NCBI RefSeq assembly: GCF_002890895.1
Contig: NZ_POUL01000002.1
Span: forward strand, 310,001-374,000
Direction of reading: 5' to 3'
DNA: 64,000 nucleotides
From: Stutzerimonas stutzeri
GTDB lineage: Bacteria > Pseudomonadota > Gammaproteobacteria > Pseudomonadales > Pseudomonadaceae
Shown here: one piece after another, positions 20,492 through 30,098 of the stretch
How the letters are laid out: the number at the start of each line of letters is the position of its first letter
Position numbering within the stretch: the first letter of the stretch is position 1
The notes under the pieces: generated by a model
Told to the model about the DNA's origin: nothing
Seen by the model: only the letters and a program-made list of their open reading frames with translations
The model's database searches: none
Made by a program: the position numbers and the translations under genes

Positions 20492-21423
20492 AGCCGGTCC
20501 TCCCCGCGCCTGTCGATTTCACGGGCGTCATGCGCATTTTCCGGATCCGGATCGTCCTCCGGCTCCTCTTTCGGCCCCTTCATCACGTAATGGAAGAAGC
20601 CCGCCAGCACCGACATGCCCAGCGCCACCGACATGATCGGTTTGGTCACCCCTTTCCACAGCTCGACCGTGGGCGCGATATGGGGATCACGCGGCAACCC
20701 GCTGTACAGCTCCGGCCTGTCGTTGTGCTGCAGCACATAGACCACGTGAGTGCCGCCAACACCTGGCGGATCGTATATCCCGGCATTTTCGTAGCCACGC
20801 CCCTGCAGATCCGCAACTCGGTGAGCACCGTAGTCGAGCATGTCTTCCTTGGTGCCGAACATGATGGCCGAGGTCGGGCAGCTCTTGACGCACGCCGGCT
20901 CCAGCCCGTTGTAGACCCGATCCGAACACAGAGTGCACTTGTACGCCTTGTTGTCCTTTTTCGAGATTCGCGGAATGTCGAACGGGCAACCCGCCACGCA
21001 ATAACCACAGCCGATGCAATGCTCGGAATTGAAATCGACGATGCCGTTGGCGTACTGCACAATGGCGCCAGGTGACGGGCAGGCCTTGAGACAGCCAGGC
21101 TCCGCGCAATGCATGCAGTTGTCCTTGCGGATCAGCCATTCGAGGTTGCCCTGCTCGTCCTCGTATTCCGAGAAACGCATCACCTCGAATGACTCAGGCG
21201 AAAGGTCCTGAGGGTTGTTGTAAGTACCGTCGCACTCCCCAACCTCGTCGCGCAGGTCATTCCACTCCGAGCACGCCACCTGACAGGCCTTGCAGCCAAT
21301 GCAGACCGACACATCGATCAGTTTGGTGACCTTCTCCACACCCCCATGGCGTACCTGTGGCGAAGGCGTGGTCGTCGCCGAACGGGCGATGATGTTCTGC
21401 AGATTGATCTGGTCGCCTCTCAT
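20488..21423 (-). CDS. fdnH: Formate dehydrogenase beta subunit, four [4Fe-4S] (FdnH-like)
   Basis: This electron-transfer subunit has four ferredoxin-type clusters: [41 protein letters not shown] and [22 protein letters not shown] single C-terminal transmembrane helix (about 270-290, [16 protein letters not shown]) anchors it, as in E. coli FdnH. It has no leader and should be co-exported with FdnG by Tat. Start ATG 21423 shares one base with the fdnG stop. Confidence 0.95.
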   Translation of the reverse strand: MRGDQINLQNIIARSATTTPSPQVRHGGVEKVTKLIDVSVCIGCKACQVACSEWNDLRDEVGECDGTYNNPQDLSPESFEVMRFSEYEDEQGNLEWLIRKDNCMHCAEPGCLKACPSPGAIVQYANGIVDFNSEHCIGCGYCVAGCPFDIPRISKKDNKAYKCTLCSDRVYNGLEPACVKSCPTSAIMFGTKEDMLDYGAHRVADLQGRGYENAGIYDPPGVGGTHVVYVLQHNDRPELYSGLPRDPHIAPTVELWKGVTKPIMSVALGMSVLAGFFHYVMKGPKEEPEDDPDPENAHDAREIDRRGEDRL

Positions 21424-24400
21424 CAGAGGATCCCTCCGACTTTTTCCACGTTCACCAGGAACGACTTGAACTCTGGCGTCTGCGTATTACCGTCGCCCAC
21501 GAAGGGTGTCAGGGTGTTGGTCAGGTGCGCCTTCTTCGCCACACCCTTGAACCCCCAGTGAATCGGGATACCGATCTGATGCACGGTGCGGCCGTCGATC
21601 TCCAGCGGCACCAGCCGTTTGGTGACCACCGCCACGGCGGTGATATAGCCGCGCTTGGAGCTGACCTTGACTCGATCACCGGCCGCAATGCCCAGTTCGC
21701 CGGCGAGCACTTCGCTGATCTCGATGAACTTCTCCGGCTGAGCGATGGCGTTGAGCCGCGCATGGGTGGTCCAGTAATGGAAGTGCTCGGTCAGGCGATA
21801 GGTCGTCGCCGCATAGGGGAATTCCGTGTTTGAACCGAACGAGTCGCGGTCCTGCTCGAACACCCGGGCGATGGGGTTATGCAGCGCCAAGGGGTTGTCC
21901 GGGCTCAGTGGATTGCGGTCGATCGGCGTCTCCATGGGTTCGTAATGCTCAGGGAAAGGCCCTTCGTTCAACCATTCGCAGGCGAAGAAATGCCCACGTC
22001 CGGTCTGGGTGACGATGAACGGACCCACCCCTTGCGAGGGCGGCGACGTGACCGGGAAGTCGGGCACATCAGCGCCTGTCCAGCGCTCGCCGTTCCACCA
22101 GATGAATGCCTTGTTCGGTGCCCATGGCGTACCGTCGGGACGCGCCGAAGCGCGGTTATAGAGCAGTCGCCGATTCATCGGCCAGGCCCAGGCCCAGCCC
22201 AGGGTATTACCGGTGTTGTAAGGGTCCGAATTGTCGCGACGGGCCATCATGTTGCCTTGCTCGGGCCAGGCGCCGGAATAGATCCAGCAACCACAGGCGG
22301 TCGAGCCGTCCGCGCGCAGTTCACTGAAATCCTGCAACTGCTCGCCTTTGCGCCGAATGACCTTGCCGCTGTCATCGGTAATGTCCGCCAGTGCGCGACC
22401 GTTGTACTCCATGGCCAGTTCGGACGCCTTGGGATACTGCGGCACCTTGTAGTTCCAACTCAGATTGAGGATCGGATCGGGGAAGGCACCACCCTCCTCC
22501 TGGTACATGAGCTTCAGGCGCAACATGACCTCACCCAGGATCTCGGTATCGGTCATGGCTTCGCCCGGGCCAGGCACGGCGCGCTCATGCCATTGCAACC
22601 AGCGCGCACTGTTGGTGATGGAGCCGTCATCCTCCGCAAAACAGGTGGTCGGCAACCGGAACACCTCGGTGGGGATCTGCGACGGGTCGACGTCGTGGTA
22701 TTCACCGAAGTTTTTCCAGAACTCGCCGGTCTCCACGGTGAGCGGGTCCATGATCACCAGGAATTTGAGCTTCGACAGGCCGTCCATGACCTTCGCCTTG
22801 TTCGGGAAAGCCGCCAGAATGTTGAAGCCCTGACAGAATGCGCCGGTCATCTTGCCAAGCGTCATGTCGTTGATGGCGTACAGCACGTCATAGATTGGTT
22901 CGGACAGCTTTGGCAGCCAGTCGTAGCACCAATTGTTTTCCTTGGTTGCCACATCGCCGTACCAATCCTTCATCAAACTGACGAAGAACCGCTCATAGAA
23001 CTTCCAGTAGGAGACCTCGCCTTCGAGCAGCGGCAGCTTGATGCGGGTCTTCATGTAGTCCTCGTAGGACTGCAGATTCACCGACGGAAGATTCATGTAG
23101 CCGGGGAGCAGGTTGGACAGCAATCCGATGTCCGTAAGCCCCTGAATGTTGGAATGCCCGCGCAGCGCATTCACCCCGCCACCCGGCATTCCCATGTTGC
23201 CCAGCAACAGCTGGACCATGGCTCCGCAGCGGATGATCTGCGAGCCGATGGTGTGCTGCGTCCAGCCCAGGGCGTAGAGGATGGTCATGGTCTTGTCGGG
23301 CGCCGAAGTGGTCGCCATCAGGTCCCAGAGCTCAAGCACCTTTGCCTTGGGCATGCCGCAGATGTTTTCCACCTGATCGACGCTGTAGCGGCTGTAATGC
23401 TGACGCATCAGTTGCAGGACACAGCGTGAATGCTGCAGCGTTGGGTCGGTCCGGGCAAAGCCGTTTTCGTCCAGCTCGAAATTCCAGGTTTTCCGGTCGT
23501 AGGTTCGATCCGCTGGGTTGTACCCAGTGAACAATCCTTCCTCGAAGCCAAACCCTTCGGCCACGATCAGGCTGGCGTCGGTGTACTCGCGCACGTACTC
23601 GTGGGCATAGCGCTCGGTTTCGATCAGGTAGTTGATGAACCCGCCGAGAAACACGATATCCGTGCCAGTACGAAGCCAGGCGTGATAGTCCGCTACTGCG
23701 GTGGTGCGATTGAAGCGTGGGTCAATCGAAATAAGGACAGCATTGCTGCGCTGTTTGGCATGCATGACCCAGCGGAAGCCCACCGGATGCGCTTCAGCCG
23801 AATTGCCGCCCATCGACAGGATGACATTGGCGTTGGCAATGTCGGTCCAGTGATTCGTCATGGCACCGCGACCAAATGTTGGGGCAAGACCTGCCACCGT
23901 TGGTCCGTGTCAAACGCGAGCCTGGTTGTCTATTTTGAGGATGCCGAGCGCTCGGGTGATCTTCTGCGTGAGATAGGCCGTCTCGTTGGTACAGGCCGAA
24001 GCCGCTACCATCGATGTGGTCATCCAGCGGTTGACCAGCCGGCCCTGCTCGTCATGCGTCTCGAAATTCCGGTCGCGGTCATCTTTCATGTGCCGGGCGA
24101 TACGCGCGAAGGCCTCGTCCCAGCTGATGCGCTTCCACTCATTGGTGTAAGGCTCACGGACCTCAGGGTATTTGACCCTCGATTCGCTCTTGATGAAGTC
24201 GATAACACCTGCGCCGCGTGGGCAAAGCGAACCGCGGCTGACCGGGTGATCCGGATCGCCTTCGACGTGGTAGATCTCGTCGATCACGTTGATCGCGCCA
24301 TCGCCACGGGAGTAAAGCAGCATGCCGCAGCCTACTGAGCAGTAGGTGCAGATATTGCGGGTCATTTTTGCGCCGGTCAGCTTGAAGTGACGAATCGACG

Positions 24401-24503
24401 CGAAGGCTTCATCAGGCGCAAATCCCATCATGGCCATGCTCGACGCGCCTACACCAGCCGCACCGAACTTCAGGAACTGTCGCCGGGATACTCGCACGGT
24501 CAT
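21423..24503 (-). CDS. fdnG: Formate dehydrogenase-N alpha subunit, selenocysteine-containing (FdnG-like)
   Basis: The periplasmic molybdopterin (bis-MGD) catalytic subunit oxidises formate to CO2. The gene is one 1026-codon frame interrupted by an in-frame TGA at 23912-23910 (codon 198) in the context [17 protein letters not shown], the position of the active-site selenocysteine of E. coli FdnG. A Tat leader with SRRQFLKF and a hydrophobic stretch starts the protein; CTYCSVGC...SLCPRG binds the [4Fe-4S] cluster. Conventional gene calling splits it in two (23910-24503 and 21423-23897). It is first in fdnGHI-fdhE. It needs SelA, SelB, SelD and tRNA-Sec encoded outside the window. With nitrate reductase it would form a formate-nitrate redox loop; that partner is not visible here. 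Confidence 0.95.
23870..23912 (-). promoter_or_regulatory. Bacterial SECIS element of fdnG
   Basis: Directly after the TGA, GACCAA pairs with TTGGTC as the lower stem. GGCA pairs with TGCC around a GGTCT apical loop, and two G-C pairs below leave a bulged T at nucleotide 17 counted from the TGA. Bulged U17 and loop G23-U24 are the established SelB recognition features of the E. coli element, and all three are present. Confidence 0.9.
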
Positions 24504-24654
24504 CGGTATCTCCTGTTACTTATTGTGTCTGTCCATCTAACAGGTCGACTGGACCGCTCTGGAATGGTTCCTCCAGAGGGACAGACGGGCGTCACAGTCG
24601 TTACGCTTAAAAGGCTAGTTCAGGACCTCGACCATCAACAGGTCACCCGTCGCG

Positions 24655-25575
24655 TCACTGGCGCGCAGCGAGGTCTTTTAACAGTTGAGCCGAGAGAATC
24701 TGGCGGGTCGTAGGGTATTCGGCCCAGGGCTCGCGCTTCAGGTTGTCGAGGCGCTCATGCAGGTTGAGGATGTTCCATTGATCGGCGCCGCTGATCTGCT
24801 GCAGTTCCTCCCGGGCGATGGGTACGGAAACCGGCAGGCCGGGCCTTGCCCGCGCGGAAAAGGCAGCGACCGTGCTTGCGCCCCGTTGGTTACGCAGGTA
24901 ATCGACGAAGATCTTGCCGACCCGGTTCTTCGGGCCCATCTTCGCGACGATTTGCTCCGGCGCTTCCTTTGCCAGTCGGACTGTAACGCCACGGGCAAAT
25001 TCATTGGCGCAATCCCAGCTGTGACGACGGTCGATGGGCACGACTATGTGTACGCCCCGGCCTCCGCTGGTTTTGAGGAAGGCCCGAAGACCGAGTTCGT
25101 CGAGCAGATCGAGGGTCATGCAGGTGGCTTGCACCATGCTCGACCATGGCAGTTCCGGGTCGGGATCAAGATCGAAAACGACCCGGTCCGGCTTGTCGAT
25201 CCGATCGCTACGCGCATTCCAGGTGTGGAACTCGATGGTGCCCATCTGCACCGCCTCGATCACGGCCGTCACGCTGTCCGCCTGGATCAGACGGGCGTGT
25301 TCGGGATCCAGAGATTTATCCAGCACGCGCATGTGGGGCATTTTCAAACGTCCACAGTGACGCTGGAAAAAGCTTTCACCGGGGACGCCCTCCGGAGCGC
25401 GAACAATCGACAGCGGCCGCTTGGCCAACTGAGGCGTCAGCCATTCACCGACTGCCAGGTAGTATTCAGCGAGCTGCAGCTTGGTGGCGCCGCTGGCCGG
25501 GTCGATGACCCGCTGCGGATTACTGATGCCGATACCGCCCACATCGGGGCGGCTCTTGGCCGTCCTCTCAGCCAT
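24655..25575 (-). CDS. Stand-alone LigD-type polymerase/primase domain protein
   Basis: The 306-residue protein corresponds to the archaeo-eukaryotic primase-like POL module of LigD, which fills gaps and prefers ribonucleotides in bacterial end joining. Visible are the metal-binding VVFDLDPDP, TSGGRGVHIVVP (SGxxGxH) and the downstream GPKNRVGKIFVDYLRNQRG. Neither the phosphoesterase nor the ATP-dependent ligase module of full LigD (800 residues or more) is encoded upstream, where Ku ends 17 nt away. ATG 25575 has its own AGGA, so this is a designed short gene rather than an obvious truncation. A full-length LigD elsewhere is possible. Confidence 0.9.
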   Translation of the reverse strand: MAERTAKSRPDVGGIGISNPQRVIDPASGATKLQLAEYYLAVGEWLTPQLAKRPLSIVRAPEGVPGESFFQRHCGRLKMPHMRVLDKSLDPEHARLIQADSVTAVIEAVQMGTIEFHTWNARSDRIDKPDRVVFDLDPDPELPWSSMVQATCMTLDLLDELGLRAFLKTSGGRGVHIVVPIDRRHSWDCANEFARGVTVRLAKEAPEQIVAKMGPKNRVGKIFVDYLRNQRGASTVAAFSARARPGLPVSVPIAREELQQISGADQWNILNLHERLDNLKREPWAEYPTTRQILSAQLLKDLAARQ

Positions 25576-25592
25576 GGGCAATCCTCATGGAC

Positions 25593-26606
25593 TCAGCTCG
25601 CCTTCTTGCTGCTGGATTTGCTGGCTGCCGGTTTGCTGGTACTCGTCTTGCGTGCCGTCGAGGTTTTGCTGGTTGAAGACTTACTGGCAGTCGATTTGGC
25701 TGGAGCCTTGGATTTGCTCGCTGCGGTTTTGCTCGTGGTCCGCTTGGCCGGGGCCGCGGCCTCATCGCTGTCATCCTCGTCGACTTCCTTCGCCGGTGCA
25801 GCTTTCTTGGCTGACGACTTGCCGGCCAGGCTGCGCTTGAGCAGCTCGGTCAGATCGATGACATCGGCGCTGCGACGATCCACTGCTTCTTCCGGCCCAC
25901 CCACGGCTTCGAGCTTGCCTTCTCGGGCCTTGGTCTCCACCAGATCCATGATCTGATCCTGAAAGGTGTCCTTGTACTGCTCGGGGTTCCAGTCTTCGCT
26001 CATGTCCTCGACCAACCGCTTGGCCATGTCGAGTTCCTTGGGATTAAGGTCGGGGTTGAGCGCTTCGTCCTTCATCTCAAGGTATTCCACGCCCCGCACC
26101 TCATCGGCCCAGCGCAAGGTATTCATCACGAGCGCCTTGCCCAGCGGCATCACAACGGCCAGATGCTGCTTGTTGCGTAGCACAACATTGGCGATGCCGA
26201 CCTTACCGGTCTGCTCCAAGGTTTCGCGGAGCAATGCATAGACCTTTTCACCCCGTCGATCCGGGGTGAGGTAATACGGGGTAGCGATGTACAGGAAAGA
26301 AATGTCCTTGGCATCGACAAAGGCAACGATATCGACCGTCTGCGTGGCTTCAGGGTGGGCTGATTTGATTTCCTCATCACTGATGACGACGTAATTACCC
26401 TTCTCGTACTCCACGCCTTTGACGATGTTCTCGCTTTCGATGTCTTCCCCAGTGGTCTTGTTGATGCGCTTGTAGCCGACCCTGTCCATGCTGCGTTTAT
26501 CCAGCCAGTCGAAATCGATACCCTGCCGGGTCGTTGCCGGTACAAGCGCGACGGGGATGTGAACGAGGCCGAAACTGACGGCGCCTTTCCAGATCGTACG
26601 GGGCAT
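25593..26606 (-). CDS. ku: Non-homologous end-joining protein Ku
   Basis: Bacterial Ku homodimers ring broken DNA ends and recruit LigD. The 337-residue protein has the core Ku beta-barrel from the N-terminus (MPRTIWKGAVSFGLVHIPVAL) to about residue 255, including KGVEYEKGNYVVISDEEI and the helical AKRLVEDMSEDWNPEQYKDTF. A low-complexity tail of about 80 residues rich in Lys, Ser, Ala and Thr follows, consistent with the basic C-terminus that binds DNA in other Ku proteins. ATG follows GGAGGGAAGG. The LigD-POL gene is 17 nt downstream, in one operon. Confidence 0.97.
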   Translation of the reverse strand: MPRTIWKGAVSFGLVHIPVALVPATTRQGIDFDWLDKRSMDRVGYKRINKTTGEDIESENIVKGVEYEKGNYVVISDEEIKSAHPEATQTVDIVAFVDAKDISFLYIATPYYLTPDRRGEKVYALLRETLEQTGKVGIANVVLRNKQHLAVVMPLGKALVMNTLRWADEVRGVEYLEMKDEALNPDLNPKELDMAKRLVEDMSEDWNPEQYKDTFQDQIMDLVETKAREGKLEAVGGPEEAVDRRSADVIDLTELLKRSLAGKSSAKKAAPAKEVDEDDSDEAAAPAKRTTSKTAASKSKAPAKSTASKSSTSKTSTARKTSTSKPAASKSSSKKAS

Positions 26607-26636
26607 ATGCCTTCCCTCCTGTCGACAGTCGTTCGG

Positions 26637-27494
26637 TCAGCCGTTGAGCACAGTGCCGCCGTTGACATGAATAACTTGTCCGCTGACGTAGGACGAGTCG
26701 CTGCTGGCGAGATACACGTATGCCGGCGCCACTTCATCAGGCTGCCCCGGACGCTCCATAGGCACGTTGGCGCCGAATTTCTTCACCTTTTCTTCATCGA
26801 ACGTCGACGGAATCAGTGGCGTCCAGATCGGCCCAGGCGCTACTCCGTTCACGCGGATTCCGCGGTCGGCGATGTTGATCGACAGCGAGCGGGTAAATGA
26901 GGTGATTGCGCCCTTGGTCGACGAGTAATCCAACAGGTGCGGGCTGCCCTTGTAGGCGGTAACCGAGGTCGTGTTGATGATGGAGGCGCCTTTTTTCAGA
27001 TGCGGCAGTGCGGCCTTGGTCATCTGGAACATGCCGAAGATGTTGGTGCGGAAGGTTTTCTCCCACTGCTCTTCGCTGATGTCCTCGAGCTTTTCCTGCG
27101 GATGCTGCTCGGCTGCGTTGTTGACCAGGATGTCGAGTTTGCCGAACTCGCTCAGCGTTTCATCGATCACCTTGCGGCATACACCGCGGTCCGCCACGTC
27201 GCCGGCGAAAGTCAGGCATTTGCGCCCCTGCTCTTCCACTACGCGCTTGGTTTGCTCGGCGTCCTGGTGCTGATCCAGATAAAGAATCGCCACGTCAGCG
27301 CCTTCGCGGGCAAATAACACCGCGACAGAGCGGCCGATACCACTGTCGCCACCGGTAATGATCGCAACCTTGCCCGTAAGCTTGCCGGCGGCCTTGTAGT
27401 CCTCTCCACGGTACTCCGGGCGAGGGCTCATCTCGCTTTCCTTGCCAGGCTCCGGTTGCTGTTGAGGTGGGAGCGTCTGGTTTTCGTCGGGCAT
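26637..27494 (-). CDS. Short-chain dehydrogenase/reductase (YghA/glucose-dehydrogenase-like)
   Basis: This is a classical-type SDR of 285 residues with a polar N-terminal extension (about 1-40, Pro/Gln-rich). The cofactor motif GGDSGIGRSVA is at about residue 46, NNAAEQ at about 130, and the catalytic set is Ser in NTTSVTAY and YSSTK. The C-terminal GQVIHVNGGTVLNG is typical of the general-stress SDR group that includes E. coli YghA. It lies upstream of ku by 30 nt on the same strand and may be co-transcribed with the repair genes. The substrate is unknown; NADP preference cannot be decided from sequence here. Confidence 0.9.
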   Translation of the reverse strand: MPDENQTLPPQQQPEPGKESEMSPRPEYRGEDYKAAGKLTGKVAIITGGDSGIGRSVAVLFAREGADVAILYLDQHQDAEQTKRVVEEQGRKCLTFAGDVADRGVCRKVIDETLSEFGKLDILVNNAAEQHPQEKLEDISEEQWEKTFRTNIFGMFQMTKAALPHLKKGASIINTTSVTAYKGSPHLLDYSSTKGAITSFTRSLSINIADRGIRVNGVAPGPIWTPLIPSTFDEEKVKKFGANVPMERPGQPDEVAPAYVYLASSDSSYVSGQVIHVNGGTVLNG

Positions 27495-27572
27495 GCTGGA
27501 TCCTCCGTAAGAGCCTGAAATCTGTATTCGGAGGACTTGACGGCGGAAGGAAAAGTTTCTGTGAAGCGATGA

Positions 27573-27594
27573 GAGGCCCCTGAACAGGGGCCTC
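27573..27594 (-). terminator. Terminator-like hairpin after mexS
   Basis: A perfect inverted repeat GAGGCCCCTG-AA-CAGGGGCCTC begins 7 nt after the mexS stop. No T run follows on the minus strand, so termination would be imperfect or Rho-assisted. Confidence 0.6.
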
Positions 27595-27600
27595 GGTCAA

Positions 27601-28617
27601 TCAGTCGACGCGCAGTGCGACCCGCCCACGCGGAGCACCACTCTCAACATACTCGTGCGCGGCCACCACCTCGTCGAAGGTAAATACCTTGTCGACCTGC
27701 GGAGTGACCAGACGATCGGCCGTGAGCTGGTTGATGTGCAGCAAGGCACGCTCGACCGCGTCGCGGTTCTGCTCGATGCCCAGTTCGGGCTGGCCAGTGA
27801 AATCGCACAGGCAATGCAGGAAGAACTTGAAGTTCTTCTTGAACGCCGCACAAGCCGGAAACGCTGTCTCGTTGCCGCCGTTGAGCCCGTAAAGGATCAA
27901 CTTGCCGCGCGGTGCGATCACGTCGCCCAGCAGCTTCATCTGCGAGCCGCCGCAACCGTCGAGTACGACTTCCACGCCAGCCCCACCGGTGATCTTCTGC
28001 AGCCGCCCGACCAGATCTTCCTCTTCGGTAACGATGACCGTCTCGGCACCCAGCTCACGCAGGAAGTCGCGATCCTCGGCCGTCTCGCAGGTAGCGATCA
28101 CACGTCCGCCAAGTGCTTTCGCCAGCTGCACCGCAGAAGGCCCGGTGCAATGCCGCGCCTGGGTGACCAACACGTATTGTCCAGGCTCGAGCTGAGCCAG
28201 TTCGATCAGAGCGAAATAAGACACCAGCGCCGGCGTGTAATGGACGCTGGCCTCAGCTGCGCTGAGCATCTCCGGATAGTGCACCAGCGAGGTTTGCGGC
28301 AGCAGAACCTGCTCGCCATAGAGCGGGTACTGGTTGAGATCGTGCGCAGGGAAGCTGGCAACACGATCACCCACCGCGAAACCATCTACATCATCACCTA
28401 CCGCCAACACCTCGCCGGCGATCTCGCTGCCCAGCCCTGCCGGGAGCTTGGCGTGACGCGGAGCCAAGTCCTGCCGCCAAAGTACGTCGTTCCAGCTGAT
28501 GCCGATCGCTTTCACGTCGACAAGCACCTCGCCCGGGCCAGGCTTTGGCACGTCGCGCTGCTCATAACGCAGCACTTCGGCTGGCCCGAACTGGTGGAAA
28601 CGGATGATGCGGGACAT
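27601..28617 (-). CDS. mexS: MexS-type zinc-independent oxidoreductase
   Basis: The 338-residue medium-chain dehydrogenase/quinone-reductase-like protein is divergent from mexT, in the arrangement known in P. aeruginosa, where MexS loss activates MexT and the mexEF-oprN pump. Recognisable segments include GISWNDVLWRQDLAPRHAKLP, ASFPAHDLNQYPLYG, VLVTQARHCTGPSAVQLAKALG (nucleotide fold) and FKKNFKFFLHCLCDFTGQPELG. Zinc ligands of true alcohol dehydrogenases are absent. GAGGGG precedes the ATG. The presumed role is removal of an electrophilic metabolite that would otherwise trigger MexT; that is established for the homologue and inferred here. Confidence 0.9.
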   Translation of the reverse strand: MSRIIRFHQFGPAEVLRYEQRDVPKPGPGEVLVDVKAIGISWNDVLWRQDLAPRHAKLPAGLGSEIAGEVLAVGDDVDGFAVGDRVASFPAHDLNQYPLYGEQVLLPQTSLVHYPEMLSAAEASVHYTPALVSYFALIELAQLEPGQYVLVTQARHCTGPSAVQLAKALGGRVIATCETAEDRDFLRELGAETVIVTEEEDLVGRLQKITGGAGVEVVLDGCGGSQMKLLGDVIAPRGKLILYGLNGGNETAFPACAAFKKNFKFFLHCLCDFTGQPELGIEQNRDAVERALLHINQLTADRLVTPQVDKVFTFDEVVAAHEYVESGAPRGRVALRVD

Positions 28618-28884
28618 TGAAAGACCCCTCGATTACTACTGTGTCAGTGACTCTATCTGCACCGCCGGAACAACTCCAGCGCCGATCCCTGCATTCCGCT
28701 CGATAGTCGCCATGCGTGGGAATGATGATGAGCTGTATGTAAACCTGCGCCACAGACTGCAGGTTTGTGTAATTCCAAAGCTGAAATGGACATGCCGGCG
28801 TCACTCCGATCTGTCTAGAATGCAACCGCAACCCTCCAGAAGGTCAGCCGCGCCTTTGTCTGACCACAGCTTGAAGTGAATGGC

Positions 28885-29802
28885 ATGAACCGCAACGACC
28901 TTCGCCGCGTGGATCTGAACCTGCTTATCGTCTTCGAAACGCTGATGCATGAGCGCAGCGTGACTCGCGCCGCTGAAAAGCTGTTTCTTGGGCAGCCCGC
29001 CATCAGTGCCGCCCTGGCACGCCTGCGTACGTTGTTTGACGACCCGCTGTTCGTGCGCACCGGGCGCAGCATGGAGCCCACTGCACGCGCGCAAGAGATC
29101 GCCGGGTTGCTGTCGCCAGCGCTGGATTCGATCTCCACGGCCGTCAGCCGCGCCTCTGACTTCAACCCGGCCACCAGCGAACTGGTGTTTCGCATCGGCC
29201 TGACCGATGAGGTGGAATTTGCCCTGCTGCCGCAGTTGCTCAGGCGCGTCCGTGCCGAAGCGCCGGGTGTGGTGCTGGTGGTGCGTCGTGCCAATTACCT
29301 GTTGATGCCTGGCCTGCTTGCCTCGGGCGAGATCTCGGTGGGGGTCTGCTACACCGAGGAGCTGCCAGCCAACGCCAAGCGCAAGGTATTGCGCAGACCG
29401 AAACCCATGTTGCTGCGTGCCGACAGCATCCCTGGCCGTATGACGATGGAAGACTACTGCTCGCGCCCGCACGCCATGGTTTCCTTTGCTGGCGACCTGA
29501 ACGGCTATATCGATGACGAGCTGGCGCTGCACGGCTGCAAGCGAAAGGTCGTGCTGGCGGTGCCACAGTTCAACGGGTTGGCGAGCCTGCTGGCCGGAAC
29601 CGACCTGGTCGCGACCATGCCGGACTATGCCGCCGCAGCGCTTGCCGCCAACGGTGGCGTGCGGGCCGAGCCGCTGCCATTCGAGACCAGCCAGGACTTC
29701 GAGCTGTCCATGGCCTGGCGCGGCGCTCAGGACAACGACCCGGCCGAGCGTTGGCTGCGCTCGCGCATCCAGATGTTCGTAGGCGATCCGGACAGTCTCT
29801 GA
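28885..29802 (+). CDS. mexT: LysR-type activator MexT
   Basis: MexT is the redox-responsive activator of mexEF-oprN and of mexS. The 305-residue protein starts MNRNDLRRVDLNLL with a LysR HTH (residues 4-63, SVTRAAEKLFLGQPAISAAL) and ends DNDPAERWLRSRIQMFVGDPDSL, features I recognise from MexT itself. ATG 28885 is chosen; an in-frame GTG at 28876 would add three residues. The frame is intact through the HTH, so the gene looks functional, unlike strains carrying inactivating mexT changes. It is divergent from mexS and lies 296 bp upstream of mexE. Confidence 0.93.
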   Translation: MNRNDLRRVDLNLLIVFETLMHERSVTRAAEKLFLGQPAISAALARLRTLFDDPLFVRTGRSMEPTARAQEIAGLLSPALDSISTAVSRASDFNPATSELVFRIGLTDEVEFALLPQLLRRVRAEAPGVVLVVRRANYLLMPGLLASGEISVGVCYTEELPANAKRKVLRRPKPMLLRADSIPGRMTMEDYCSRPHAMVSFAGDLNGYIDDELALHGCKRKVVLAVPQFNGLASLLAGTDLVATMPDYAAAALAANGGVRAEPLPFETSQDFELSMAWRGAQDNDPAERWLRSRIQMFVGDPDSL

Positions 29803-29830
29803 ACCAACCCAGATCGCGATAAGGTTTAGC

Positions 29831-29876
29831 ATCGGTTGCCGCTCGGGCGCCGATTCCCCCTGTAGCTGCAACCGAT
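29831..29876. promoter_or_regulatory. Inverted repeat downstream of mexT
   Basis: Nine-base arms ATCGGTTGC (29831-29839) and GCAACCGAT (29868-29876) are separated by 28 nt. It could be part of the mexT transcript end or a protein-binding site; there is no T run after it. Its role is unclear. Confidence 0.35.
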
Positions 29877-29995
29877 CGCCCCTTTCCTCTCCACTGCTCC
29901 TTGTGTGCCCGTGCGGCTAGTGCTTAGTGTCGCTGGGTGGTCTGAAGCTCAGCCGCGGTTTTGCTGTCGGCGCCATCAATGACAAATGCTGCAAC

Positions 29996-30010
29996 ATCAT
30001 CGCGGATGAT
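29996..30010. promoter_or_regulatory. Candidate MexT nod box upstream of mexE
   Basis: A perfect palindrome ATCATC-GCG-GATGAT fits the ATC-N9-GAT core of LysR nod boxes recognised by MexT. It lies about 90 nt upstream of the mexE ATG in the mexT-mexE intergenic space, close to where MexT sites are known in P. aeruginosa. Confidence 0.65.
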
Positions 30011-30098
30011 ATTTACATTCGCCTCGTTCGATTTCTGCTTGTAAAGGCCAGCCCCCACACTCCCGCCATCGATAAAAACCCGAGTTGCGGAGTCAAGC

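Noticed and set aside
21879..23429. 516-codon open frame opposite fdnG
   Set aside because: Same reason: the minus-strand frame is a complete formate dehydrogenase subunit and the plus-strand product is low-quality His/Gln/Arg-rich sequence.
23898..23912. Apparent nonsense break in fdnG suggesting a pseudogene or two genes
   Set aside because: The stop is TGA at the conserved selenocysteine position with a correct SECIS hairpin, so it is recoding rather than damage.
24557..24578. CTCTGGA/TCCAGAG inverted repeat upstream of fdnG as an operator
   Set aside because: Seven-base arms with an 8-nt loop and no matching known regulator site; could equally be a weak hairpin at the end of the ligD-POL transcript.
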